A stretch of 64,000 bases of DNA from Clostridia bacterium (GTDB taxonomy: Bacteria; Bacillota; Clostridia; Lachnospirales; Lachnospiraceae): positions 1 to 64,000 of the forward strand of contig CAJTDE010000002.1 in NCBI GenBank assembly GCA_910574835.1. Reading direction: 5' to 3'. Below the pieces are notes generated by a model. It was not told the origin of the DNA, did no database searches, and worked only from the letters and a program-made list of their open reading frames with translations. Positions 34,738 through 45,359 of the stretch are shown here, one piece after another (within the stretch, counting starts at the first letter, position 1; each line of letters opens with the position of its first letter). Both the position numbers and the translations under genes were made by a program.

Positions 34738-36888
34738 TCATCTCTCCCACAATTCCACAGTCCCGTCAAGCAGCGTAAAATCAATCGTCCTGCACAATCG
34801 ATCCGCCCCCTTCACACGAACCTTCACCCGCTGCCCCAGACGATACACATGACCCGTATGCTGCCCCCGAAGCTCATAAGCCTCATCCGCATACTCATAA
34901 AAATCATCCTCCAGGGAATTAACATGAACCAGACCTTCCACCGTATTGTTAAGCTCCACATAAAGCCCATACTGGGTAAGCCCCGAAATCACCCCTTCAA
35001 AAACCTCCCCGATATGCTGCTCCATAAACTCCACCTTCTTAAGCTTCTCCGTCTCCCGCTCCGCCTCGTCAGCCCGCCGCTCCGTCTCACTGGCATGCTT
35101 CGCCACCTCCGGCAGAATCGCTTCATAATGCTCCACCCGGCCGCTCACCAGACGCCCCCGCAGATTTTCCTTAATAATCCGATGAATCTGCAAATCCGGA
35201 TACCGGCGGATGGGAGACGTAAAATGGCAGTACTGCTCCGCCGCCAGGCCAAAATGCCCGATACAATCCGTCGCATACTTCGCCTTCTGCATCGCCCGAA
35301 GCGTCAGCCGGCTCAGCATCGCCTCCTCCGGCGTGCCCTCCAACCGGTCAAGAAGCTTCTGAATCTCCCCCGGATGCACCTCGTCTCCACCCGTATGAAG
35401 AGAGTACCCAAAATTACGCAAAAAAAGCACCAGCTTATAGAGCCGCTTGGCATCCGGCTTTTCATGAATCCGGTACACAAAAGGCTGGGCCTGCCAGTAA
35501 TAATCCGCCGCCACAGTCTCATTTGCCGCCAGCATAAAGTCCTCTATCATCCTCGTAGCCGTATTGCGCTCATAGGGACGAATCTCCGCCGGCGTCCCCC
35601 TCTCATCCAGCAAAATCTTCGTCTCCGGAAAATCAAAATCAATCGATCCCCTCTTCCGTCTCCGCCGGCGAAGAAGTCCGGCCAGCGTTTCCATTTCTTC
35701 AAACATAGGAACCAAGGCTTCATATTCCCGGCGCTCCGCCTCATCCTTATCCTCCAAAATCCGCTTCACACTGGTATAAGTCATCCGCCTGGTCACCCGG
35801 ATCACCGTCTCCGCTATGGTATGATCCACAATTTTCCCTTTGGGATCTACCGTCATAATACAGCTTAAAGCCAGACGATCCTCCCCAACATTCAAAGAAC
35901 AGATACCATTGGAAAGGCTATGAGGCAGCATAGGAATCACGCGATCTACCAGATACACACTGGTTCCCCGCAAAGAGGCTTCCCGATCCAGCGCGCTGTT
36001 CTCCTGCACATAATTGGAAACATCCGCAATATGCACGCTTAAGATATAATTCTCACCCTCCCGCCGAACCGAAACGGCATCGTCCAGATCCTTCGCATCC
36101 TCCCCGTCAATGGTAACACAGATCTCATTTCTCAAATCCTTACGCCCCTGCATGTCCGCCTCAGACACCGGCTTTGCCACCCGCTCCGCCTGATTAAGAA
36201 CACGCTCCGAAAATTCCGTCGGAATCTCATAAGCCCTTACAATCGACAAAATATCCGTCCCCGGATCGCTGCTGTGCCCCAAAATCTCAGTCACCCGGCC
36301 CTCAGGACTTTTCCTCCCCGCACCGTAGTCCGTAATCTCCGCCACAACCTTATGCCCGGTCACAGCTCCCTTCGTATACTCCAGGGGAATAAAAATATCC
36401 TTTGTAATCCGCTGGTTATCCGGCACCACAAAGCCAAAATTCTTGCTCTTTTCAAAGGTCCCCACCACCTCCGTAATACCGTGGGCCAAGACCTCTGTCA
36501 CCACGCCTTCCTGACGCTTTCCGCTTCCCCCATACCCTTTGAGCGTTACCTTCACCGTATCGCCCAAAAATGCACCGCAGGTATCCAACTCCCCGATAAA
36601 GACATCTTCCTCCCGATCCTCCACCGCGACAAAGCCAAAGCCCTTAGCATGACTGGTAAAAATACCGGTCACCACCTTTTCCTCCGCCTTACCGTAGCGC
36701 CCTCTTTTAGAAAGAGCAAGCTTCCCCTCCGCCACAAGCTCCTCCAAAGCCTGATTAAGCTCCGGCCTCCGCTCCTTCGGCACCTGCAGCACCACAGCAA
36801 GCTCCTTCTGCTTCATAGGCACATAGCGGGCATCACAAATAAATTCATATATAATCTTTTTCTTTTCTTCCAAACTCCTGTTATCCAT
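34738..36888 (-). CDS. rnr: Ribonuclease R
   Basis: 716 residues from the start at 36888 (MDNRSLEEKKKIIYEF, GGAGAG upstream); a longer in-frame start is rejected. Cold-shock domains occupy about 55-200, and the RNB catalytic domain has DLDDAVSV with the metal-binding aspartates and the HIADVSNYV, TSPIRRYPDLQ segments. An S1 domain ends the protein. RNase R degrades structured RNA 3' to 5', which is notable beside the giant hairpins. Confidence 0.95.
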   Translation of the reverse strand: MDNRSLEEKKKIIYEFICDARYVPMKQKELAVVLQVPKERRPELNQALEELVAEGKLALSKRGRYGKAEEKVVTGIFTSHAKGFGFVAVEDREEDVFIGELDTCGAFLGDTVKVTLKGYGGSGKRQEGVVTEVLAHGITEVVGTFEKSKNFGFVVPDNQRITKDIFIPLEYTKGAVTGHKVVAEITDYGAGRKSPEGRVTEILGHSSDPGTDILSIVRAYEIPTEFSERVLNQAERVAKPVSEADMQGRKDLRNEICVTIDGEDAKDLDDAVSVRREGENYILSVHIADVSNYVQENSALDREASLRGTSVYLVDRVIPMLPHSLSNGICSLNVGEDRLALSCIMTVDPKGKIVDHTIAETVIRVTRRMTYTSVKRILEDKDEAERREYEALVPMFEEMETLAGLLRRRRRKRGSIDFDFPETKILLDERGTPAEIRPYERNTATRMIEDFMLAANETVAADYYWQAQPFVYRIHEKPDAKRLYKLVLFLRNFGYSLHTGGDEVHPGEIQKLLDRLEGTPEEAMLSRLTLRAMQKAKYATDCIGHFGLAAEQYCHFTSPIRRYPDLQIHRIIKENLRGRLVSGRVEHYEAILPEVAKHASETERRADEAERETEKLKKVEFMEQHIGEVFEGVISGLTQYGLYVELNNTVEGLVHVNSLEDDFYEYADEAYELRGQHTGHVYRLGQRVKVRVKGADRLCRTIDFTLLDGTVELWER

Positions 36889-37025
36889 ACACTCTCCGTC
36901 CAAAAACTCCTGCCATCCCCACACTCTCCCTCTAAAATCCCTTCCATCCCAAAGTAATCCCCCTGCCATTCCCCCCTCTGAACCAATACCCTCAGAAAAA
37001 ACAAAAGCCACAAACCGACCAAAAA

Positions 37026-37054
37026 AGCACTCTCGGCCAAACCCCGGGAGTGCT
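37026..37054 (-). terminator. Terminator of secG
   Basis: AGCACTC and GAGTGCT pair around a CCGG-rich loop and are followed by TTTTTT on the minus strand, between secG and rnr. It may reduce rnr transcription from the secG promoter. Confidence 0.75.
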
Positions 37055-37074
37055 TCATCATCTGCTTTCCTTCT

Positions 37075-37311
37075 TTAGAAGAAACTCATATTCAGCAAAA
37101 GCGCCAATACAATAAATGCAACGGCCAAAATCTTCGTCGCCAACACAAACTTAGCTTCCGTAGAGCGGCTCTTATTCTGCTCCCAAAAGGAATTACCGCC
37201 TGCAATAGCGCCCAATCCTGCTGATTTTCCTTCCTGCATCAAAACAATCACGGTCAACCCGATACTAACAAGCACAAATATAATCGTAAGGATAGTTCTC
37301 AAAATACCCAT
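37075..37311 (-). CDS. secG: Preprotein translocase subunit SecG
   Basis: A 78-residue protein with two membrane helices (about 3-22 and 53-74) flanking the conserved cytoplasmic MQEGKSAGLGAIAGGNSFWEQNKSRST loop. It is the accessory subunit of SecYEG. The start at 37311 follows AGGAGG. The gene precedes rnr and smpB, the standard order. Confidence 0.93.
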   Translation of the reverse strand: MGILRTILTIIFVLVSIGLTVIVLMQEGKSAGLGAIAGGNSFWEQNKSRSTEAKFVLATKILAVAFIVLALLLNMSFF

Positions 37312-37511
37312 CATCACACCTCCTATGGTCAAACAAATCCTAGTTTACCATAGATTGTCAAAATGATCAAGCCCCTTTCTCCCATAATCTCACGAATAAA
37401 TCTCACAAAGTTACCGACCACAGAGCGAACACTCCCCTAACAAATCCTGCAAACAAATTCTCAAAAACCGAATCCCCAAAGTCTCCCGTCAACACCCCTC
37501 ACAACCTCCGG

Positions 37512-37745
37512 CAGTTCAGCCGGGCCGCGGCGAAATCCGCTCTTCGGCTTTTCCGATATCCGGTGTCCGGCTGTTCGCGTACACACTGTTTGATATGGAC
37601 GAACATTGCCCAAAATCACCCGAATCACAAAAACCAAACAGCAATGTACGTACAGAGCAAACAGAGTGTACGCGAACCGTCCGAACACAGGATATGGAAA
37701 AGCCAGAGAGCGGATTTCGCCGCGGCCCGGCTGAACTGTCACAAC
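37512..37745 (-). repeat. Giant 3' hairpin, copy 3
   Basis: Reading the minus strand, the eno TAG (37746-37748) is followed by a short spacer and then the hairpin. CAGTTCAGCC at 37512 pairs with GGCTGAACTG ending at 37738 through a 40-bp outer stem different in sequence from copies 1 and 2. The inner part (GTGTCCGGCTGTTCGCG and partner) matches them. The loop is about 31-38 nt. AGGTTGTGA occurs on both sides, a possible target duplication. The rest of the gap up to secG shows nothing recognisable. Confidence 0.85.
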
Positions 37746-39170
<1,425 letters not shown>

Positions 39171-39240
39171 TTTTCACAAAGCTTTTATGCTTTCATCATT
39201 ATCTATCCTTTGCATAAAAAGGAGGTTCTATACTATTCTC

Positions 39241-39882
39241 TTACATAAAATCCTCTATTTGCCGAAGCTGTGCCTGACATTCACCCAAACCGTACAAGAT
39301 CAGATTCCATTTTAATTCTTGAAAATGCTCCTCATACAGATTTGCATAAAGCTCACCGCACTCCTTGGAAAGTCCTGTTTCTTCACAAAAGTCCCTTTCA
39401 ACTGCCTCCTGCACATAAAGCCGCTTTACATAATAGTCCGTAAGGTTGTCAAATGCATGCAGTATTCCTTCAAACACATTTTCATTTTCACCGTCCTTTA
39501 TCTGATAACGCCGGGTAATATTGGGATCAAAACGCAGAACATAATTTAAAAAAATATCCTTAAATAATTCCATAACAGCTTCCGGATCTTTGGAAAACAT
39601 TTCCCGTATCGGACGGAACGCCTTGTAATAAATTAAAACTCTCTCTACCTTGCCTTGTAAAATTTCAGCCGTTTTCCGCTCCCTGACTAACTCGGTAAAA
39701 ATATCCAGCGAACAAGATTCTCTTTTCTTACAAAGGTCTTTAAAAGAAAATACTAAATCTAACATTCGATGTCCCAATTCCGCATCTTCATAAGCGGAAA
39801 AATCACTGTTCTCCTGCAAGTTCTGTTCCCACTCCGGATAATTACTGTCCAAATCCATCAGGATATTCTTAACATTTTGCAA
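39241..39882 (-). CDS. Hypothetical protein of the nitrilase island
   Basis: A 213-residue mostly helical soluble protein with no recognised motif. It starts with TTG at 39882 inside the preceding gene (14-bp overlap); an ATG at 39858 is an alternative. Phrases such as FKDLCKKRESCSLDIFTELV and RFDPNITRRYQIKDGENENVFEG may help homology searches. As last gene of a three-gene set, it likely works with the winged-helix and nitrilase-like proteins. Base composition is AT-richer than core neighbours. Confidence 0.55.
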   Translation of the reverse strand: MQNVKNILMDLDSNYPEWEQNLQENSDFSAYEDAELGHRMLDLVFSFKDLCKKRESCSLDIFTELVRERKTAEILQGKVERVLIYYKAFRPIREMFSKDPEAVMELFKDIFLNYVLRFDPNITRRYQIKDGENENVFEGILHAFDNLTDYYVKRLYVQEAVERDFCEETGLSKECGELYANLYEEHFQELKWNLILYGLGECQAQLRQIEDFM

Positions 39883-40600
39883 CGCTCCCAGCCTCCTCTC
39901 TATTTATTCGCGTATAATTTTTCAAAAAGTAGATGTTTTTGTTTTCATAATGATATTTTTGACGATCCTGTCTCTTTTCAAGAGAAGAGCAGGGAAACAA
40001 AGGAGTATACTTTTCTTCTAAAGAAGTCTGTCTTCCGCAGACAATGCTGACAGAATCTGATATATTTTTTCGAAACCGCTCTTTTTTGATAAATTCCTGC
40101 CCATAAAGCGTAAGAGAATAAAAGCTCATTTTCCCGGCCGCATAACGTTCTACACAGCCTGTCCTCTCCATATCGCGCAGAAGCTGTGAAAGATATCCTT
40201 TATTCAGTTTAAGCTCAGCACACAGCGTCTTATGCTGTGTATTCGGATGCCTGTAGAGATACTCCGCAATCGCTTCCACATGTGCTTTTTTGAACAATGT
40301 CGCGGCATCCTGGAAAAAATCCATTCTTTGTCTTGTAACCCCTGTCAGCAATACCATTGCATAAAGAACACCGGAAAATATCCCTATTACATATGAAATA
40401 GGATCACTCACCGCCTTTTTCAGCAGCCGTTGAAAGCGCTTTCCCTTTTCCAGGTTTTCCTGTACCTGCTTATAGTGGCCTCTCAAATAGCACTGAACAA
40501 TCTCATTCAGCCATTCATCACTCAGCCTCCGCACCTCTTTTTCCCGCAGACCTTCTTCCAGCCTGTACTGAAAGTACTCATACATTTCTTTGTCCGGCAT
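39869..40600 (-). CDS. Winged-helix protein of the nitrilase island
   Basis: Start at 40600 (MPDKEMYEYFQYRLEEGLREKE) follows GGAGGG; the longer frame overlaps the nitrilase gene. The 243-residue protein has a hydrophobic stretch of about 20 residues (SYVIGIFSGVLYAMVLLTG) and a MarR-like winged helix (HVEAIAEYLYRHPNTQHKTLCAELKLNKGYLSQLLRDMERTGCVERY). It could be a membrane-linked regulator. It is the middle gene of the set. Confidence 0.65.
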   Translation of the reverse strand: MPDKEMYEYFQYRLEEGLREKEVRRLSDEWLNEIVQCYLRGHYKQVQENLEKGKRFQRLLKKAVSDPISYVIGIFSGVLYAMVLLTGVTRQRMDFFQDAATLFKKAHVEAIAEYLYRHPNTQHKTLCAELKLNKGYLSQLLRDMERTGCVERYAAGKMSFYSLTLYGQEFIKKERFRKNISDSVSIVCGRQTSLEEKYTPLFPCSSLEKRQDRQKYHYENKNIYFLKNYTRINREEAGSVAKC

Positions 40601-40649
40601 AAATTTCCCTCCATCTTTGTAGTAATCAATATATGCGGAAATATCGTAA

Positions 40650-42044
40650 TTAATAATTACGATATTCCATGTACATATCCTGTGTATACAGACAATCCTT
40701 ACACTCTTTCCCCTCTCTTTTCGGACATTCCTCCTCTCCAAAAGGCCAAAGTCCATTCTTTATATTGCTTCGCTTTCCTGTTTTTAAAACATATCCCAGC
40801 AAGCTGAAAGCTTTTTTTTCTGAAATCTTCTTTGCTGAACATGTATTTACCCATACAACATTACAGTCAAATGCTTTACACATCTCCAAATTTGTTTCAA
40901 AATCAAAAAATCCGGTAGAAAAGGACGGAATAATCAACAAAGTAACTTTCAGAATATCCAGCATATGAAAAATATAATTGCGAATCAATGCATCCTTGCA
41001 TATAGCTATCGCGATTCTTCCGATTCCATTGCAATGTATTAAACATATATGCCGATCCCCTTCTATATCCTCCTCGTATTCCTGTCCGTTATTCAAAAAC
41101 GAATAAGGATGCTGCTTTCCTTGTACACAGAGAACTTCGCCCATTTCATCCAGAACAATTGTCTTATTAGAGCGATTCTGCCAACATGAAGGAGCAGCTA
41201 CCAAAGAAGGATACGGCTTCTCTCCTTCCTCCGGAAATTTCTGCAGACGTTCTTGCAAAGCTTTTAAAATCATTGGGCTGCCCAGCATCTCCGGATAGCA
41301 CAAAATATCAACTTCTTCCTCCTTTGCTTTTTCCAAGATGGAAACGGCATTTACTTTCCGAATTTCCAAATCCGAAACAGCTTCCACCTGAAACACGCAA
41401 TTCTCTTTCTCTTCATATATAAGAGTCAGTTCCGCTCCGTCATACAAAGGGGTTAATCCAATCCGCAGAGCCTGCCTCTCCAAAGCACGCTGAAATATGG
41501 ATTCTCTTATAAAAATATGACTGACACAAAACCCTGTCGCCCTATGAAAAGTCTTTGTATCTATAAAATAGAAATGATTCAGCAGATGATTCAGACTGTA
41601 GCTTGAGTTTTTCGCTTTACCTTTATGCTCCCAACTGCAGTAGCATCTTGGAAGCAGCTGTATCTCCTGTTCCTTCCAATTATCGTTTAAACCAAAAATT
41701 TCCTCATATTCCGTAGTATAATTTCGTAAGGAAAGGGCTAAACACGAATCCAGCTTATTTAGAAATTCAGCCAGCAAAAGAAAATTTTCTTCTTCTAAAC
41801 AACTTTTCGTAAATCCTTCTATCTTTTCAATTATTTTTTCAGAAATACCATATGGATAAGAAATTTCTTTTGGATTCCCTTCTTTTATAAATTCCGGAAA
41901 ATAATTTGATAAAAATCCATCAAATTCCTCTCTCTTCTTTTGTGATATTGTAAAAAAATTTCGGATAAATCTATTATCCGTATTCTCCAAAAGCTCCCTT
42001 ATCATAATCGCCATCATATCATAAAGGGTTTTCCTTTGAGACAT
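40650..42044 (-). CDS. Nitrilase/carbon-nitrogen hydrolase-like protein with an extra N-terminal domain
   Basis: 464 residues. The E-K-C catalytic triad of the nitrilase superfamily can be assigned: E252 (LCYPEMLGS), K310 (VQGKQHP), C349 (IAICKDA). The N-terminal ~200 residues are of unknown type. The C-terminus has a CPK-x6-C-x2-C cluster (CPKREGKECKDC) that may bind metal. Substrate is unknown. Fusion with an unrelated N-terminal domain and the adjacent winged-helix and unknown genes suggest an uncharacterised regulatory or conflict system rather than metabolism. Confidence 0.7.
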   Translation of the reverse strand: MSQRKTLYDMMAIMIRELLENTDNRFIRNFFTISQKKREEFDGFLSNYFPEFIKEGNPKEISYPYGISEKIIEKIEGFTKSCLEEENFLLLAEFLNKLDSCLALSLRNYTTEYEEIFGLNDNWKEQEIQLLPRCYCSWEHKGKAKNSSYSLNHLLNHFYFIDTKTFHRATGFCVSHIFIRESIFQRALERQALRIGLTPLYDGAELTLIYEEKENCVFQVEAVSDLEIRKVNAVSILEKAKEEEVDILCYPEMLGSPMILKALQERLQKFPEEGEKPYPSLVAAPSCWQNRSNKTIVLDEMGEVLCVQGKQHPYSFLNNGQEYEEDIEGDRHICLIHCNGIGRIAIAICKDALIRNYIFHMLDILKVTLLIIPSFSTGFFDFETNLEMCKAFDCNVVWVNTCSAKKISEKKAFSLLGYVLKTGKRSNIKNGLWPFGEEECPKREGKECKDCLYTQDMYMEYRNY

Positions 42045-42131
42045 ATTATCACCTTCTTTACTTCAAGATATCACAAATTTTAAAAAAAGTAAAGAATTGT
42101 TTAGTGATTGTTTAGTTCTATTCACATAAAA

Positions 42132-42175
42132 AAATCCTCTTCACACACAGCTTTTCAGTGCTTAGAAGAGGATTT
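42132..42175 (-). terminator. Terminator of gpmI
   Basis: AAATCCTCTTC pairs with GAAGAGGATTT over 11 bp around a 22-nt loop, followed by TTTTTT on the minus strand, just after the gpmI stop. Confidence 0.8.
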
Positions 42176-42189
42176 CATCAAATCATTTA

Positions 42190-43728
42190 TTATTTTACCA
42201 AAAGGGATTTCCCTGTCATCTCCTCCGGCTGCTCCATGCCCATCAGCTCTATCAGCGTGGGAATGATATCTGCCAGACAGCCGCCCTCACGCAGCTTGTA
42301 GGCCGGATCCGCATTTACCAGAATAAAGGGCACCGGATTGGTGGTATGTGCCGTAAAAGGCGCGCCTGTGCCGTAGTCCACCAGCTGCTCCGCATTGCCG
42401 TGGTCCGCGCAGATAAACATCTGACCGTCCACCTCTTTGATAGCCTCCACAGCCTTGCCGACGCACTCATCCACTGCCTCCACAGCTTTGACAGCCGCCG
42501 CCTCAATTCCCGTATGGCCTACCATATCCGGGTTGGCGAAATTGATGATAATCACGTCGTACTTCCCGGAACGAATCGCCTCCGTCAGCTTATCGCATAC
42601 GCCGTAAGCGCTCATCTCCGGCTGCAGATCATAAGTAGCCACCTTGGGAGACTTCACCAGAATACGGTCTTCACCCTCATTCGGCTCCTCCACGCCGCCG
42701 TTGAAGAAGAAGGTAACATGAGCATACTTCTCCGTCTCGGCAATGCGCGCCTGGGTCTTGCCATGGGCCGCCAGGTACTCGCCGAAGGTATTATGAAGCT
42801 CTACCTTGTGGAAAGCAACCAGCTTATTTGGAATGGTTACGTCATATTCCGTAAAGCATACATAGGTCAGATCCAGCTTTTTCTCTCTTGCAAAGCCTGT
42901 AAATTCGTCGTCACAGAATGCTCTTGTAATCTCTCTTGCGCGGTCGGGACGGAAGTTGTAGAAGATAATGGAGTCTCCGTCCTGAATGGTTGCCAGAGGC
43001 TTTCCATCCCTCATCACAACGGCCGGCACTACAAACTCGTCGTTGACTCCCTGCTCATAGGAAGCTGCAATGGCGCTGACGCCGTCCGCAGCCTCCACGC
43101 CCTCGCCCTTTGTGAGAGCCTTGTAAGCAAGCTCTACGCGGTCCCAGCGGTTATCACGGTCCATCGCGTAGTAACGTCCCATAACGGAGGCAACCTCGCC
43201 TACGCCGATCTCCGCCATCTTATCTGTCAGCTCCTGTACATAATCCTTGCCGGATGCGGGCGGTGTATCGCGGCCGTCCAGGAAGCAGTGTACATAGACC
43301 TTTTTAAGTCCGTGACGCTTTGCCAGTTCCAAAAGGCCGTAAATATGAGTATTGTGGCTGTGTACGCCGCCGTCGGACACAAGTCCGTACATATGGAGAG
43401 CGGAATCTTTCGCCTTCGCATTCTCCACGGCCTTTACCAAGGCTTCATTTTCAAAAAATACGCCGTCCTCAATCTCCTTGGTGATACGAGTCAGCTCCTG
43501 GTATACGATACGGCCTGCGCCCATATTCAGATGGCCTACCTCGGAATTGCCCATCTGTCCGTCGGGAAGTCCAACAGCCAGTCCGCTTGCATTGCCCTTT
43601 ACAAAGGGGCACTCCGCCATCAGCTTATCCATCACCGGGGTCTTTGCCTCGGCCACCGCATTGCCGTCTACCTTTTCATTCAGGCCGTAGCCGTCCAAAA
43701 TCATCAATACTGTCGGTTTCTTACTCAT
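42190..43728 (-). CDS. gpmI: 2,3-bisphosphoglycerate-independent phosphoglycerate mutase
   Basis: A 512-residue alkaline-phosphatase-superfamily enzyme, MSKKPTVLMILDGYGLNE. Metal and catalytic motifs include NSEVGHLNMGAGR with the catalytic serine, YAMDRDNRWDR, and ICADHGNAE near the end. It interconverts 3- and 2-phosphoglycerate. It overlaps yajC by 8 bases. Confidence 0.97.
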   Translation of the reverse strand: MSKKPTVLMILDGYGLNEKVDGNAVAEAKTPVMDKLMAECPFVKGNASGLAVGLPDGQMGNSEVGHLNMGAGRIVYQELTRITKEIEDGVFFENEALVKAVENAKAKDSALHMYGLVSDGGVHSHNTHIYGLLELAKRHGLKKVYVHCFLDGRDTPPASGKDYVQELTDKMAEIGVGEVASVMGRYYAMDRDNRWDRVELAYKALTKGEGVEAADGVSAIAASYEQGVNDEFVVPAVVMRDGKPLATIQDGDSIIFYNFRPDRAREITRAFCDDEFTGFAREKKLDLTYVCFTEYDVTIPNKLVAFHKVELHNTFGEYLAAHGKTQARIAETEKYAHVTFFFNGGVEEPNEGEDRILVKSPKVATYDLQPEMSAYGVCDKLTEAIRSGKYDVIIINFANPDMVGHTGIEAAAVKAVEAVDECVGKAVEAIKEVDGQMFICADHGNAEQLVDYGTGAPFTAHTTNPVPFILVNADPAYKLREGGCLADIIPTLIELMGMEQPEEMTGKSLLVK

Positions 43729-44026
43729 TGCTCTTCTCCACCTCTGCTATTGCTGCTTTTTTCATGGGAATCCTGCAGTTCCGGTTGCTTCCGAACTCTA
43801 CAATCACATCATCCTCGGTAATGTCAATCAGAACGCCGTAAAATCCGCTGGTTGTCACTACCACATCGCCTACCTCCATCGTGGAAAGCATGGCGTTGAC
43901 GCGCTTCTGCTCCTTCTTCTGGGGACGGATTGCCATAAAGTACATCATGGCGCCAATCAGCACCACATACATAATGATTACTTCAAATCCCATAGCTCCT
44001 CCGCCGCCTGTTGCCAGTAAATTCAT
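43721..44026 (-). CDS. yajC: Preprotein translocase accessory subunit YajC
   Basis: 101 residues with an N-terminal membrane helix (EVIIMYVVLIGAMMYFMAI) followed by the conserved RPQKKEQKR and MLSTMEVGDVVVTTSGFYGV segments. The ATG at 44026 has AGGAGG. It associates with SecDF. Its position near tgt is usual, although gpmI downstream is less common. Confidence 0.92.
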   Translation of the reverse strand: MNLLATGGGGAMGFEVIIMYVVLIGAMMYFMAIRPQKKEQKRVNAMLSTMEVGDVVVTTSGFYGVLIDITEDDVIVEFGSNRNCRIPMKKAAIAEVEKSNE

Positions 44027-44225
44027 ATAATTTCCTCCTAAAATTGACCCTGACCGCGGCTTTTTGAAACCCGGCGGATCTTCTCCTTAGCTTTAAGGCT
44101 GTTGCAGAGCTTTGGCCTCAAAGCACTATTACCATACTAGCACAATACGGAATCTTTGGTCAAGGGTGTATAGTATTTTCTTCCTATTATAAACCATAAC
44201 AGTTTACTTCTGTCATTTTATCGAA

Positions 44226-45359
44226 TCAGGTTCCGCCTCTGCTCATCCGCTCAAGCTTCTCCTTTTTATAAGCCCCGTAACGCCCTTCCTCAATAGCCGT
44301 ACGAATCTCCGTCATCATGGTATTGTAGAAATACAGATTGTGCAGCACACAGAGCCGCATACCCAGCATTTCCTTTGCTTTCAGAAGATGGCGGATATAA
44401 GCCCTGCTGTACCGCCGGCAGGCAGGACACTGACATCCCTCCTCAATGGGCCGTTCGTCCAGCTCGTACTTTGCATTGAAAAGATTAATTTTCCCATAAT
44501 TTGTATATAAATGACCATGACGGCCGTTCCGGCTCGGGTACACGCAGTCGAAGAAATCCACACCCCGATCCACGGCCTCCAGAATATTTGCCGGCGTTCC
44601 CACTCCCATCAGGTAGGTGGGCTTGTCCTCCGGCAGATAAGGCACCGTTTCTTCTATAATATGATACATTTCCTCATGGCTCTCCCCCACGGCCAGTCCG
44701 CCGATGGCATAGCCGTCCAGATCCATTTCCGCTATCTGCTTTGCATGTTCGATTCGGATATCTGCAAAAATAGCGCCCTGGTTAATTCCGAATAAAAGCT
44801 GCTCCCGGTTAATGGTATCCGGCAGTGCGTTAAGGCGCTTCATTTCCGCCTTGCACCTTCCAAGCCACCGGGTCGTCCGGGCCACGGAGCGCTCCACATA
44901 ATCCCGCTCCGCCAGAGCCGGGGCGCACTCGTCAAAGGCCATTGCAATCGTGGAAGCGAGGTTTGACTGAATCCCCATGCTCTCCTCCGGCCCCATAAAT
45001 ATCTTTCGGCCGTCCACATGAGAATGAAAATATACGCCTTCCTCCTTGATTTTCCGCAGAGAGGCCAGGGAAAATACCTGGAATCCGCCGGAGTCCGTGA
45101 GTATGGGCTTATCCCAGGACATAAATTTATGTAAACCTCCAAGTTTCTTTACAATCTGATCCCCCGGGCGCACATGAAGGTGGTAGGTATTGGACAGCTC
45201 AATCTGAGTGCCTATGCCCTCCAAGTCCGACGTGGCGACTGCGCCTTTGATGGCCGCCGCTGTTCCCACGTTCATAAAAACAGGCGTCTGCACTGTGCCG
45301 TGTACGGTAGTCAGCTCCGCTCTCTTTGCATTTCCGTCTTTTTTTAAAATACGATACAT
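44226..45359 (-). CDS. tgt: Queuine tRNA-ribosyltransferase
   Basis: A 377-residue enzyme that exchanges guanine for a queuosine precursor at the tRNA wobble position. Key segments are the catalytic DSGGFQVFSL aspartate, YLMGVGTP, DCVYPSRNGRHG and the zinc site C-x-C-x2-C (CQCPAC). The ATG at 45359 directly follows the panE-type gene's stop. Confidence 0.96.
   Translation of the reverse strand: MYRILKKDGNAKRAELTTVHGTVQTPVFMNVGTAAAIKGAVATSDLEGIGTQIELSNTYHLHVRPGDQIVKKLGGLHKFMSWDKPILTDSGGFQVFSLASLRKIKEEGVYFHSHVDGRKIFMGPEESMGIQSNLASTIAMAFDECAPALAERDYVERSVARTTRWLGRCKAEMKRLNALPDTINREQLLFGINQGAIFADIRIEHAKQIAEMDLDGYAIGGLAVGESHEEMYHIIEETVPYLPEDKPTYLMGVGTPANILEAVDRGVDFFDCVYPSRNGRHGHLYTNYGKINLFNAKYELDERPIEEGCQCPACRRYSRAYIRHLLKAKEMLGMRLCVLHNLYFYNTMMTEIRTAIEEGRYGAYKKEKLERMSRGGT

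Noticed and set aside
33990-35868. A 596-residue plus-strand open frame over smpB and rnr
   Set aside because: It is antisense to two well-supported genes, is arginine/leucine/proline-rich as expected from a shadow frame, and part of it crosses the giant hairpin.
42346-43821. A 491-residue plus-strand frame over gpmI
   Set aside because: Antisense shadow of gpmI with no ribosome site and low-complexity composition.
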